This document shows positions 15,665-24,503 of a stretch of 28,352 nt of DNA, piece after piece (the first letter of the stretch is position 1; every line of letters starts with the position of its first letter). The DNA is from an uncultured Alistipes sp. (GTDB lineage Bacteria; Bacteroidota; Bacteroidia; Bacteroidales; UBA932): assembly GCA_902388455.1 (NCBI GenBank), contig CABMPD010000024.1, forward strand, positions 1 to 28,352. The letters are read 5' to 3'. The notes under the pieces were generated by a model. The model worked only from the letters and a program-made list of their open reading frames with translations, had not been told where the DNA came from and did no database searches. Both the position numbers and the translations under genes were made by a program.

Positions 15665-18600
15665 ATGATTCAAAAAACGGCAAAACTCATAACATTCATA
15701 GTGGTATCTATCCTGGCAGTCCTCATCCTGTGGGGACTCTGGGCGTTTATGGCGGCTCCTACGCGGGTGGCCTTCCTGAACTACCAGGTCATCACCCTCG
15801 GTCAGATCTCCAAGGCCAATGACAGCCGCATGGTCCGCCTCTACGAGCTCACCCCAGAGGAAGCCTCCAAGGCCGGACACTACGACATCCTCCTGATCAA
15901 CGGCATGGGCCTGAGAATCACCGAGGAGCAGCGGGCACAGATTCAGAAGGCCGCCGACCGGGGCCTGCCCGTGCTCTCGACCATGGTCACCAATCCGGCC
16001 AACGACATCAACACCGTGGACTCCACCCTCGTCCCGGAGCTTCAGGCCTACCTCTCCAACGGCGGTCCGGCGAACTACCGCAATATGCTCGCCTTCGTCC
16101 GCCGCAGGATAGACCGCAAGGTCATCGCAGCCCCGCAGCCCGCTCCCGCCGAGGAATACACGGTGGAGAATATCTACCACCCCTCGCCGGACGGCAGCGG
16201 AGGGGAGGAGGAGGGCTTCCGCTCCATCGCGGCCTATAATCAGTGGCTCAGGGACAATGCCCTCTGGAAGGAGGATGCTCCCCGCATCATCGTCACCGGC
16301 CAGATGGGCGACCCCACCGACCTGATAGCCTCCTTCGAGGCCACCGGCAACGTCGTCTATCCGATCCGCAGCACCATGCCCATGCTCCGCACCGGACAGC
16401 TCGACTCCATCGCCCCTTCGGCGGTTATCAACATGGCGCATGGCCGCTTGGGCGACGGGATGGTCAGGTTCCTGGAAAAATACAACATCCCCCTCTTCTC
16501 TCCCCTGAATGTCAATTCCCTCGTCTCCGACTGGGAGGCCGATGAGATGGGTATGGCCGGGGGCTTCCTCTCTCAGAGCGTGGTGACTCCCGAGATAGAC
16601 GGAGCCATCCGTCCTTACGTGCTCTTCGGGCACTACGAGGATGAGGACGGGCTGCAGCGGCTCGAGGCCATTCCGGAGCGTCTGCAGGAATTCACCGAGA
16701 CGGTCAACCGCTACCTGGAACTCAGGCGCAAGCCCGAGAGCGAGAAGAAGATAGCCATATTTTACTACAAGGGGGCGGGGCAGAATGCCCTGACGGCCGC
16801 CGGTATGGAGGTGGTGCCCTCGCTGTACAATTTTCTCGTCGCGCTGCGCGATGCAGGGTACAATGTAGATGGGCTGCCGTCCTCTCCCGAGGCCCTGGCC
16901 GCCCTGATTCAGAGCCACGGCGCGGTCTTCGGCTCCTACGCCGAGGGGGCAGCCTCCCGCTTCATGGACGGGGGCGCTCCCGAGTGGGTGGACGCTCCGA
17001 CATTTGCCCGCTGGGCTCAGGAGGCCCTGCCTCAGAGGCTGCGCGATGAGGTCGAGGCCCTGAACGGGGAATTCCCGGGGCCCTATATGTCGAGGGACGG
17101 CCGTCTGGCCTTAGCCCGGATCGAGCTGGGCAATGTGGTGCTGCTGCCCCAGCCTGCAGCGGGTGGCGGTCAGAACGACTTCCAGATGGTGCACGGTACT
17201 CATGCCGCGCCTCCTTACAACTATATTGCGGCCTACCTCTATGCCCGCTACGGCTTCGGGGCCGATGCGATGATTCACTTCGGTACCCACGGCAGCCTTG
17301 AGTTCACTCCGAAAAAGCAGGTGGCCCTGAGTCAGTACGACTGGCCGGACCGCTTAGTGGGTACCGTGCCGCATTTTTACCTGTACACCATTTCCAATGT
17401 CGGGGAGGGGGTGATGGCCAAGCGCCGCGCCTACGCTACGCTCCAGTCCTACCTCACCGCTCCTTTCATGGAGAGCAATGTCAGGGGGCTGTACCGCGAC
17501 CTCTCCGACGAGCTTTCGCACTATGAGGACGCTCTCTACGGAGAGAGGCCGGATGCCTCCCGCGCTGAGGGCATTGCACTCAGAATCAAGGAACTGACCA
17601 TAGCGATGGGCATTGCCTCCGACCTCGGGCTGGATACCCTGGACAAGGGCGTGCCCTACACTGAGGAGGAGATCCTGCGCATCGGGAATTTTGCCGAGGA
17701 ACTGGCCTCCGAGAAGGTGACGGGCCGGCTCTACGTGATGGGCGAGCCCTACCTGCCGGCTCAGATCGAGTCTACGGTCTATGCCATGAGCACCGAGCCG
17801 GTGGCCTACGGCCTTTTAGGTATCGACAGGGCCAGGGGCAAGGACGTGGACGGGGTGGAGAAACAGCTGTCGGTATTCAACCGCAGATATGTGGCCCCGG
17901 CAAAGCAGATAGTGGCCCGGCTGCTGGCCCAGGGCCGTCCGGCGGATGACCGGCAGCTCTGCTCGATAGCCGGTATCACACCGGAGGAACTTGCCCGTGC
18001 CCGGGAGGTGGCCGCTTCGCTCCAGGCCCCGCCCGATATGATGTCGATGATGGCTCAGATGGCCGGGATGCAGCAGCTGAGGAAGGATTCGGCTGCCGGC
18101 CGGGGAATGAGTGAGATGATGTCGGCGGTCGGACGGCAGATGATGGGCGGACGGAAAGCGCAGCCGACGCAGGCGGAGAGGGATTTTGCCCGGGCGGTGA
18201 CTGAGATGGAACAGGCCGTGCTCAATGTGTACAACTACCGCAGGGCCCTGTCGGAAAGCCCTTCCGCCGAGATAGGCAGTATGCTCAACGCTCTGGACGG
18301 CGGCTATACCTCGCCCTCGCCCGGAGGCGATCCAGTGGCCAATCCCAATACCCTGCCTACGGGCCGCAACCTCTTCGCCGTGAACGCCGAGGCCACCCCG
18401 ACCCGCAGCGCATGGGAGAAGGGAGTAGCCCTGGCCGAGAATACCCTGCGGCTCTACCGTCAGCGGCACTGCGATTCCCTGCCCCGCAAGGTCAGCTACA
18501 CCCTGTGGAGCAGTGAGTTCATCGAGACGGAGGGAGCGACGATAGCCCAGATATTCTACATGTTGGGTGTCGAGCCGGTCTACGACAGCTTCGGCCGCGT

Positions 18601-19861
18601 GACCGACATCCGCCTGATACCGTCGGAGAAGCTCGGCCGTCCGAGGATAGACGTGGTGGTGCAGACCAGCGGCCAGCTCAGGGATATTGCCGCCTCTCGT
18701 CTTTTCCTGATAGACAGGGCTGTCCGTATGGCAGCGGAGGCCAAGGACGACGGATATGAGAACAATGTGGCCGAGGGTATCCGGGAGACCGAGCGGATAC
18801 TCACCGAGAAGGGAGTGACTCCGGCGGATGCCCGGCGGATGTCCTCCTACAGGGTCTTCGGAGGGGTGAACGGCAATTACGGTACCGGCATTCAGGGGAT
18901 GGTGACCGCCTCTGACCGCTGGACCTCCTCCTCGGAGATCGCGCGGGTCTATATGAACAATATGGGAGCCTACTACGGCAGCGAGGAGGGCTGGGAGGAA
19001 TTTGCCCGGTACGCCTTCGAAGCAGCGCTTTCCCGTACCGACGCGGTGGTGCAGCCCCGTCAGAGCAATACCTGGGGTGCTCTGAGCCTGGACCATGTGT
19101 ACGAGTTCATGGGCGGGCTCAACCTTGCTGTCAAGGAAGTGACCGGCAAGGATCCGGACGCTTACCTCAGCGACTACCGCAACCGCAACAAGGTGAGGAT
19201 GCAGGAACTGAAGGAGGCGATAGGGGTCGAGAGCCGTTCCACCATATTCAACCCTTCCTACATCTCCGAGAAGATGAAAGGCGGGGCAGGGGATGCGTCG
19301 GCCATCGCGGAGACTGTCACCAACACCTTCGGCTGGAACGTGATGAAGCCGGAGGCCGTCGATGACCGGGTGTGGGACGAGATATATGAGGTGTATGTCA
19401 AGGACAAGTTCGGACTGGGTGTGCAGGAACATTTCAGGGAGGTCAATCCGGCTGCTCTTGAAGAGGTTACGGCGGTCATGCTGGAGTCGGTGCGCAAGGG
19501 GCTCTGGGAGGCCTCGCCCGAGCAGGTGGCGGATATCGCGGAACTGCATACCGGCCTGATTGAGGAGTTCGCCCCTTCGTGCTCCGGTTTCGTGTGCGAC
19601 AATCCGGCCCTGCAGGACTACATCGCCTCCGCACTGCCTGAGGCCTCGGCCTCAGAGTACCGTGGGGCTATCCGGCAGATAAGGGAGGCTTCGGTCAACG
19701 ACGCCTCCGACGGGATGGTGCTCAAGAAAGACCGGCTGCAGGGCGAGACAGAGAAAGAGACGACCTTGGTGAGCAATATTGCCGTGGCAGTGCTGATTGT
19801 CGCCCTGTTCATCGGAGGCGGACTGCTGATAAGGCGCCGCCGCAAGTCCAGTGGAATCTGA
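15665..19861 (+). CDS. hmuS: HmuS, CobN/magnesium-chelatase-like heme-processing protein
   Basis: A 1398-residue CobN-family protein. The family motif HFGTHGSLEFTPKKQ is at about residues 538-552 (His538, His542). CobN normally inserts cobalt into corrin rings; HmuS, encoded in hmu operons, has been proposed to remove iron from heme without oxygen. One membrane helix is near 8-30 with Lys before it, another near 1370-1389 followed by RRRRK. By the positive-inside rule both ends are cytoplasmic and the catalytic bulk periplasmic. Residues 792-827 contain eleven methionines in 36, unlike the rest of the protein. It lies between hmuR (18 nt) and hmuT (18 nt). Neither the reaction nor the metal can be read from sequence. 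Confidence 0.92.
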   Translation: MIQKTAKLITFIVVSILAVLILWGLWAFMAAPTRVAFLNYQVITLGQISKANDSRMVRLYELTPEEASKAGHYDILLINGMGLRITEEQRAQIQKAADRGLPVLSTMVTNPANDINTVDSTLVPELQAYLSNGGPANYRNMLAFVRRRIDRKVIAAPQPAPAEEYTVENIYHPSPDGSGGEEEGFRSIAAYNQWLRDNALWKEDAPRIIVTGQMGDPTDLIASFEATGNVVYPIRSTMPMLRTGQLDSIAPSAVINMAHGRLGDGMVRFLEKYNIPLFSPLNVNSLVSDWEADEMGMAGGFLSQSVVTPEIDGAIRPYVLFGHYEDEDGLQRLEAIPERLQEFTETVNRYLELRRKPESEKKIAIFYYKGAGQNALTAAGMEVVPSLYNFLVALRDAGYNVDGLPSSPEALAALIQSHGAVFGSYAEGAASRFMDGGAPEWVDAPTFARWAQEALPQRLRDEVEALNGEFPGPYMSRDGRLALARIELGNVVLLPQPAAGGGQNDFQMVHGTHAAPPYNYIAAYLYARYGFGADAMIHFGTHGSLEFTPKKQVALSQYDWPDRLVGTVPHFYLYTISNVGEGVMAKRRAYATLQSYLTAPFMESNVRGLYRDLSDELSHYEDALYGERPDASRAEGIALRIKELTIAMGIASDLGLDTLDKGVPYTEEEILRIGNFAEELASEKVTGRLYVMGEPYLPAQIESTVYAMSTEPVAYGLLGIDRARGKDVDGVEKQLSVFNRRYVAPAKQIVARLLAQGRPADDRQLCSIAGITPEELARAREVAASLQAPPDMMSMMAQMAGMQQLRKDSAAGRGMSEMMSAVGRQMMGGRKAQPTQAERDFARAVTEMEQAVLNVYNYRRALSESPSAEIGSMLNALDGGYTSPSPGGDPVANPNTLPTGRNLFAVNAEATPTRSAWEKGVALAENTLRLYRQRHCDSLPRKVSYTLWSSEFIETEGATIAQIFYMLGVEPVYDSFGRVTDIRLIPSEKLGRPRIDVVVQTSGQLRDIAASRLFLIDRAVRMAAEAKDDGYENNVAEGIRETERILTEKGVTPADARRMSSYRVFGGVNGNYGTGIQGMVTASDRWTSSSEIARVYMNNMGAYYGSEEGWEEFARYAFEAALSRTDAVVQPRQSNTWGALSLDHVYEFMGGLNLAVKEVTGKDPDAYLSDYRNRNKVRMQELKEAIGVESRSTIFNPSYISEKMKGGAGDASAIAETVTNTFGWNVMKPEAVDDRVWDEIYEVYVKDKFGLGVQEHFREVNPAALEEVTAVMLESVRKGLWEASPEQVADIAELHTGLIEEFAPSCSGFVCDNPALQDYIASALPEASASEYRGAIRQIREASVNDASDGMVLKKDRLQGETEKETTLVSNIAVAVLIVALFIGGGLLIRRRRKSSGI

Positions 19862-19864
19862 TCT

Positions 19865-19871
19865 AAGGAGG
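19865..19871 (+). promoter_or_regulatory. Strong Shine-Dalgarno site of hmuT
   Basis: AAGGAGG, a perfect complement to the 16S tail, with 8 bases before the ATG at 19880. Most genes in this window lack such a site, as is usual for Bacteroidota. It may raise translation of hmuT relative to the very long hmuS. Confidence 0.7.
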
Positions 19872-19879
19872 CTCTGCAC

Positions 19880-20593
19880 ATGTATAGTTTAGTCGTAATC
19901 CTGATGGTGTTGGTCTGCTTCAACTTCGTGCTGAAGCAGTCCTGGCACAAATGGTGGTCGGTGCTGGCTCATGCCGCAGCTGCCGCACTTTTCACAGGAC
20001 TGATGTGGCCCGTGGCCGTCCGGCAGTCCCGCTCCCAGATAGACGAGTGGCTTTCCAACCCTGGTCTGATGCTGGATACCTCGGTGATAATCACCCTGGA
20101 AGTCATCCTGCAGATAGCCTTCTGCCTGCTCTCTGTGCATCTGATGAGCTCGGGCAGGCTGAAGAGGTCCGTCATCTGGGGCTACCGTATCCTGCGCTGG
20201 TTCCCGGGCGTGCTGATATTCGGGGTGCTCTTCAGCTTCTTAGTCTATCTGATATTTGCCTTCCCGGGTGTATCCTTCCCCCTGGTGGCCTGGAGTGCCG
20301 CCGCCGTGGTCTTTGTGGTCATAGCCGGAGGGGCCTGGCTGATGCGCTGGATTTTCCCCGACAAGGAGAGCCGCCTGGAGATGTTCTTCCTGACCAATGC
20401 CCTGACAGGGATAGTGGCGGTGATAGCCACCGTCAACGGACAGACGGCCGTGGCCGGGGTGAGCGAGGTGGACTGGAGGGCTCTTGCCGGGGTGCTGGGA
20501 CTTATTGCCGCCGGGGTGCTGGCCGGCTCCTTCGTGAGGACGGCCAGGCCTTTCCGGAGATTTTTAAAAGCGAACAATAATTTAAAAAAGTAA
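19880..20593 (+). CDS. hmuT: HmuT, multi-pass membrane protein of the heme operon
   Basis: A 237-residue, very hydrophobic protein with about six or seven membrane helices (near 2-18, 28-47, 66-88, 107-128, 132-156, 168-188 and 199-219) and a basic C-terminal tail (RTARPFRRFLK). It has no enzymatic motif. Its name rests on position: hmuT always lies between the CobN-like hmuS and the TolQ/ExbB-like hmuU in hmuYRSTUV loci. It probably forms an inner-membrane complex with HmuS, HmuU and HmuV. It has a strong ribosome-binding site and is followed by hmuU after 16 nt. Confidence 0.8.
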   Translation: MYSLVVILMVLVCFNFVLKQSWHKWWSVLAHAAAAALFTGLMWPVAVRQSRSQIDEWLSNPGLMLDTSVIITLEVILQIAFCLLSVHLMSSGRLKRSVIWGYRILRWFPGVLIFGVLFSFLVYLIFAFPGVSFPLVAWSAAAVVFVVIAGGAWLMRWIFPDKESRLEMFFLTNALTGIVAVIATVNGQTAVAGVSEVDWRALAGVLGLIAAGVLAGSFVRTARPFRRFLKANNNLKK

Positions 20594-20609
20594 TAAAATA
20601 TAAAAACGT

Positions 20610-21245
20610 ATGAACTACATATCTGATGTTCTCTTCTGGATTTCCAACGGACTGCTCGTACCGGTAGTGGTCCTGCTGATCCTGTTTTTCCTCCGGTCGC
20701 TGCTGCTGATCGGCAATTTCTTCGGACAGTACCTTCAGATACGCAAGGTGGACCGCCTGTTCATGACCAAGGTCGAGGCGCTGACTCCGGCTACCGTCGG
20801 GGAACTGAGGGCTTCCCTGCCTGCCAATACCAAGTCCCCGCTGCTGAATTGCCTGGCCGGTATGCTGGACACCACCAAGGACCGGGCGCACCGTCAGCTT
20901 CTGCTCTCCGACTACGAGATAGCCGCTGACAAGGACTTAGGCACCTCCAAGACCCTCTCGAAGATGGGCCCCATGCTCGGTCTGATGGGAACCCTGATTC
21001 CTATGGGCCCGGCTCTCGTGGGCCTGTCCACCGGCGATATCGGCTCGATGGCCTACAACATGCAGGTGGCCTTCGCCACGACCGTCGTGGGCCTGTTCTC
21101 GGCCGCGATAGGCTTCATCACCCAGCAGGTCAAGCAGCGCTGGTACACCCGTGACCTGAACCGCTTAGAGTTCGTGTCGGAGGTGCTGGACGGATGCGCC
21201 GGTGTGCAGGAAGTGGAAACCAGGACAGGGGAGGAAGTGCGATGA
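20610..21245 (+). CDS. hmuU: HmuU, MotA/TolQ/ExbB-family proton-channel subunit
   Basis: A 211-residue inner-membrane protein with three helices at about 13-36, 118-140 and 152-172. The segment KMGPMLGLMGTLIPMGPAL followed by AFATTVVGLFSAAIGFI is the signature of the MotA/TolQ/ExbB family, including the conserved Thr/Ala-rich last helix. Such subunits form pentameric channels around an ExbD/MotB-like partner and turn proton flow into mechanical work. The partner is probably HmuV, whose start overlaps this stop by 4 nt (ATGA), implying coupled translation in fixed ratio. Confidence 0.92.
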   Translation: MNYISDVLFWISNGLLVPVVVLLILFFLRSLLLIGNFFGQYLQIRKVDRLFMTKVEALTPATVGELRASLPANTKSPLLNCLAGMLDTTKDRAHRQLLLSDYEIAADKDLGTSKTLSKMGPMLGLMGTLIPMGPALVGLSTGDIGSMAYNMQVAFATTVVGLFSAAIGFITQQVKQRWYTRDLNRLEFVSEVLDGCAGVQEVETRTGEEVR

Positions 21246-21568
21246 AGAGGAGAAGACTGTTAGGAGGGGACGAGGAGAACGACCCGATGAGCGTGGTGGG
21301 CAACCTATTTGACGTGGCCATGGTATTTGCCGTGGCCCTTATGGTCGCCCTCGTGACCCGTTACAACATGACCGAGATGCTTTCGCCCGAGGACTTCACG
21401 ATGGTCAAGAACCCCGGCAAGGAGGACATGGAGATCATCGTCAAGCAGGGAGAGAACATCGACCGCTACACCCCTTCCGAGGACCAGTCCAAGTCCGGTC
21501 AGAGGGGCAAGCGCGTGGGCATAGCCTACGAGCTGGAGAATGGGGAGATTATCTACGTGCCGGAGTAG
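21242..21568 (+). CDS. hmuV: HmuV, DUF2149 protein resembling ExbD
   Basis: A 108-residue protein with a basic N terminus (KRRR), one membrane helix at about 20-40 and a small C-terminal domain placed outside the cytoplasm. The helix begins NLFDVAMVFAVALMVAL, with Asp24 where ExbD has its essential proton-binding Asp25. The C-terminal segment KRVGIAYELENGEIIYVPE is typical of DUF2149. Together with HmuU it would form a proton-driven unit acting on HmuS. The ATG at 21242 overlaps the hmuU stop; an in-frame upstream start at 21194 is rejected because it lies deep inside hmuU. Confidence 0.85.
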   Translation: MKRRRLLGGDEENDPMSVVGNLFDVAMVFAVALMVALVTRYNMTEMLSPEDFTMVKNPGKEDMEIIVKQGENIDRYTPSEDQSKSGQRGKRVGIAYELENGEIIYVPE

Positions 21569-21577
21569 GGCAGGAGG

Positions 21578-22219
21578 TCAGATCTTGATGGAGAGGCCTA
21601 TATTGACCAGTCCGCGGTAGCCGAAACCGAGCTCGGCGAAGCCTCCGACCATGTCCCCGTAGCGGAACTTGACAGCGGTGATGTGGAACGAGAAATTCAG
21701 ATGGTCGTTGGGTATAAGCTCGTCGCTGACGGCGTCCACCACTGACTCATCCATATAGCTTACACCGAGATACAATGCGCCGGAGCACTCCATCGGGCCC
21801 TGTTGCCAGTATGTGAAAGCACCGGACAGATGACATGAGTAGTTCATCACCGTTGCCCGGCATACATACTGAGGGTCACTGGCCGGCCCTGTCTCGGAAC
21901 GTTCAGTCATATACATGTCGGCACTGCCGTATCCGTATCCGAAATCCAGTCCGATGGATACTCGCGGATGGAGGAAGAAATTATATCCGACACCGACGAT
22001 GCCTGAGAATTTCTGGTTGCGGGCATTTCCGTTGGTGACCTCATCGTGGAAATTTGGGGAAAGCATAGTGGAAAGTTCCATGACTGATGGAGTTCCGTAT
22101 TGAAGATATATCTCGCTTCGGGGAAAATAGTCAGCATCTCTAACCAGGTTTTTCTGAGCGTAAGATGCTGTGGATATCAGCATAAGGACTGCAATGGCGG
22201 TGAAGGTATGATGTTTCAT
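21578..22219 (-). CDS. Outer-membrane beta-barrel family protein, function unknown
   Basis: A 213-residue exported protein with a signal peptide at about 1-21 (MKHHTFTAIAVLMLISTASYA). The rest alternates hydrophobic and polar residues with many aromatic and glycine positions (GIVGVGYNFFLHPRVSIGLDFGYGYG; GGFAELGFGYRGLVNIGLSIKI), as in small 8-strand barrels. The C terminus ends in a hydrophobic strand. It is the last gene of the pan operon, 2 nt after the flippase-like gene, and converges with hmuV with only 9 nt between stops. The specific role is unknown. Confidence 0.75.
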   Translation of the reverse strand: MKHHTFTAIAVLMLISTASYAQKNLVRDADYFPRSEIYLQYGTPSVMELSTMLSPNFHDEVTNGNARNQKFSGIVGVGYNFFLHPRVSIGLDFGYGYGSADMYMTERSETGPASDPQYVCRATVMNYSCHLSGAFTYWQQGPMECSGALYLGVSYMDESVVDAVSDELIPNDHLNFSFHITAVKFRYGDMVGGFAELGFGYRGLVNIGLSIKI

Positions 22220-22221
22220 GG

Positions 22222-23235
22222 TTATGCTTTTTTATCAGTTTTACGTCTTTTAAGATAAATAGAACCGATGGAAATGGCTCCGCAAAGGAGCATCGTCAGG
22301 GCCTGGCTCTCATGGGAGATGGTAGCAAAAATCACGCCCGAAGTCTGGGGTATGGAGTAAATCGAGGCCATGGCCAGGGACAATATAAAATGGTATGCGC
22401 CTATTCCGCCCTGCACCGGCACTATCCAGCCGAGGCTGCCGACTACCATCAGGAAGAGGGCGTCCGCCCAGTTGAGGTCCGCCACCTGGGGAATGGCCAG
22501 GATGGTCGAATAGCTCATGATCCAGTAGCAGAGCCACAGCAGGAGGGTGTAGAGGAGGAATCTCCATTTGCCCTTCATCCGGAGTCCGGCCGTCAGTCCT
22601 CCGATCAGCCCTTTGGCCAGGGAAAACAGTTTGGCGAACAGTTTGTACCGGCTCAGGCGTTTTCTGTAGCAGAATACCAGGATGCAGGCAGTAATGCATA
22701 CGGCGGCCGCTCCGCCGATGATCCACAGGATGTCGAACGGCATGGAATCCACTGCCGGCCCCCATACCTCATCGGAGACAAACTGGCTGAAGGAACTCTC
22801 GCCTGCCAGCAGAACAATGAACAGGATAATCAAGTAGGTCACCATGTCCCAGCTCCGCTCCAGCACTACCGTCCCCAGCACCGACTCGAAGGATGCCTTG
22901 CCGGTGGCGGAGATTACTCCGCAGCGGGCCAGCTCTCCGGCCCTGGGCAGGGCGAAATTGGTCAGGTAGGCGACCGTCACCCCGTCGTATGCCTCGCGGC
23001 GGGTGATAGAAGGGTTGAGGGGCAGCATTACCAGACGCCACCGCAGTCCCCTGATGACGAATGCCAGGATGCTGGCTGCCATCGATACGGCTATCCAGCG
23101 GAAATCGCAGCTGCGGACTCCTTCCATGAAGTCCGCCCATTTTACTCCACGGAACGCGAAATACAGCAGCACGAAGGCCAGCAGCAGCATCAGTGACCAC
23201 TGTATAACCTTCTTTATCTGCTTCCGTGCCGGCAT
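22222..23235 (-). CDS. Flippase-like/lysylphosphatidylglycerol-synthase transmembrane-domain protein
   Basis: A 337-residue inner-membrane protein with about eight helices, of the UPF0104/YbhN family related to the MprF flippase domain. Family features are visible: FVIRGLRWRLVMLPL after the second helix, NFALPRAGELARCGVISATG, and VLGTVVLERSWDM. Relatives move or flip lipids; the lipid is unknown and the aminoacyl-transferase domain of MprF is absent. Its start follows the panD stop directly. Its place beside panC-panD recurs in Bacteroidota but has no clear metabolic link to pantothenate. Confidence 0.85.
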   Translation of the reverse strand: MPARKQIKKVIQWSLMLLLAFVLLYFAFRGVKWADFMEGVRSCDFRWIAVSMAASILAFVIRGLRWRLVMLPLNPSITRREAYDGVTVAYLTNFALPRAGELARCGVISATGKASFESVLGTVVLERSWDMVTYLIILFIVLLAGESSFSQFVSDEVWGPAVDSMPFDILWIIGGAAAVCITACILVFCYRKRLSRYKLFAKLFSLAKGLIGGLTAGLRMKGKWRFLLYTLLLWLCYWIMSYSTILAIPQVADLNWADALFLMVVGSLGWIVPVQGGIGAYHFILSLAMASIYSIPQTSGVIFATISHESQALTMLLCGAISIGSIYLKRRKTDKKA

Positions 23236-23589
23236 TTACAGGACGAGCTTGTTAGTGCGCGTGTCCGGAAAAACCACTTTGGGACGGAAGGTCCCGGCTT
23301 CTTCCGGAGTCACTATGGCGTAGGACATGATGATGACGATGTCTCCGGCAGCGAACAGATGGGCCGCGGCGCCGTTGAGCTCGATGCTGCCGCTGCCCTC
23401 TTCTCCTGGGATGACGTAGGTCTCCACCCGGTTGCCGTTGGTGACATTGACCACGGAGACTTTCTCCCCCTCGAAGAGACCGGCGGCCTCCATCAGGGAG
23501 CGGTCCACCGTGATGCTGCCGATGTAGTCGAGATTGGCACGGGTGACGGTGACTCTGTGGATCTTGGATTTTATTACTTCGATGTACAT
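23236..23589 (-). CDS. panD: Aspartate 1-decarboxylase
   Basis: A 117-residue cytoplasmic enzyme making beta-alanine from aspartate for pantothenate and coenzyme A. The self-cleavage site Gly24-Ser25 (DYIGSITVD) that yields the pyruvoyl group is present, as are Lys9, Arg12, the [13 protein letters not shown] region and the [10 protein letters not shown] strand. The length is typical. It starts 1 nt after the panC stop, so both steps leading to pantothenate are cotranscribed. Confidence 0.95.
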   Translation of the reverse strand: MYIEVIKSKIHRVTVTRANLDYIGSITVDRSLMEAAGLFEGEKVSVVNVTNGNRVETYVIPGEEGSGSIELNGAAAHLFAAGDIVIIMSYAIVTPEEAGTFRPKVVFPDTRTNKLVL

Positions 23590-23590
23590 T

Positions 23591-24436
23591 CTACTTGAGT
23601 GCTATGTTGTCGATCAGACGGACCTGGCCGGCATAGACCGCGCAGGTCAGCCGCAGGTGCTCCGCTTCGTCCCAACTGGAGACTGGGCGCAAATTTAGTG
23701 AATTTATGATTTCCACATACTCCGTCCTGAGTTCCGGGTCGGCGTCGATTAGCTCCGTGGTCTTCCTTACCGCCTCGGCCACCGGCATTTTGCCTACCAT
23801 GTTCACTGTCTGCCTGATGCAGGCGTAGATGTGGGGGGCGGCTGCTCTCTGGGCCGGGGTCAGGAGCTTGTTGCGGGAGCTCAGGGCCAGTCCGTCCTCT
23901 GCCCTTGCGATGGGACAGCGGACTATCTCTATGGGGTAGTGGAGGTTCCTGACGAAATACTCGATGATGGCCAGCTGCTGGAAGTCCTTCTCCCCGAAGT
24001 ATGCCTTTGAGGGACGGACGATGTCGAAGAGGCGGGTGACCACCTGGGCCATGCCGTTGAAATGTCCTGGACGCCTGGGACCTTCCCCATATTGGTCCAG
24101 GCCGCCGAGGTCGAATACCTTTGTATTATAATCAGTACCGGCGGGGTAGATGTCCTCCACACGTGGCGCGAAGAGGACGGCAGCTCCGATGGCCTCGACG
24201 AATGCGCAGTCCTGATCCAGGATGCGGGGGTAGGTCTCGAAGTCGGTCTTATTGTTGAACTGGGTCGGGTTGACGAAGTCGGATACCACTACGGCGTCAC
24301 ATTCGGCGACGGCCCTGCGGATGAGTGAGGCGTGGCCCTCGTGGAGGGCCCCCATTGTAGGTACGAATCCTACTGTTTTGTCTCCTAGAGACTTGCGGGC
24401 GGACACGAAGTCCGTCAAGGTTTTAGCTACTTTCAT
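23591..24436 (-). CDS. panC: Pantothenate synthetase (pantoate-beta-alanine ligase)
   Basis: A 281-residue enzyme joining pantoate and beta-alanine using ATP. Motifs: [10 protein letters not shown] at residues 26-35 (nucleotide-binding HIGH equivalent), [35 protein letters not shown], and LALSSRN (KMSKS equivalent). The ATG at 24436 is chosen because a -7 element lies at 24457-24464, inside the longer frame starting at 24463. It is first in an operon with panD, the flippase-like gene and the barrel protein. Confidence 0.95.
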   Translation of the reverse strand: MKVAKTLTDFVSARKSLGDKTVGFVPTMGALHEGHASLIRRAVAECDAVVVSDFVNPTQFNNKTDFETYPRILDQDCAFVEAIGAAVLFAPRVEDIYPAGTDYNTKVFDLGGLDQYGEGPRRPGHFNGMAQVVTRLFDIVRPSKAYFGEKDFQQLAIIEYFVRNLHYPIEIVRCPIARAEDGLALSSRNKLLTPAQRAAAPHIYACIRQTVNMVGKMPVAEAVRKTTELIDADPELRTEYVEIINSLNLRPVSSWDEAEHLRLTCAVYAGQVRLIDNIALK

Positions 24437-24456
24437 GATTGTTCGGAAATCGGGGG

Positions 24457-24464
24457 CAAACATA
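24457..24464 (-). promoter_or_regulatory. -7 promoter element of the panC operon
   Basis: On the minus strand this reads TATGTTTG, matching TAnnTTTG. It lies 21 nt upstream of the panC ATG at 24436, which decides the start. It faces away from the iorA promoter about 65 nt distant. Confidence 0.55.
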
Positions 24465-24503
24465 CGTATTTTCAGTGACTTTATGTAATTTGGGCGAAAA
24501 AAT

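Noticed and set aside
15233..16918. 561-codon open frame antisense to hmuR and hmuS
   Set aside because: Shadow of G/C-rich third positions in strongly supported genes; no start context or domain.
17816..19549. 577-codon open frame antisense to hmuS
   Set aside because: His/Arg/Gly-rich shadow translation opposite a conserved chelatase-family gene.
22312..23196. 294-codon plus-strand frame opposite the flippase-like gene
   Set aside because: Gln/His/Glu-rich with no hydrophobic core; the minus strand carries a clear membrane protein.
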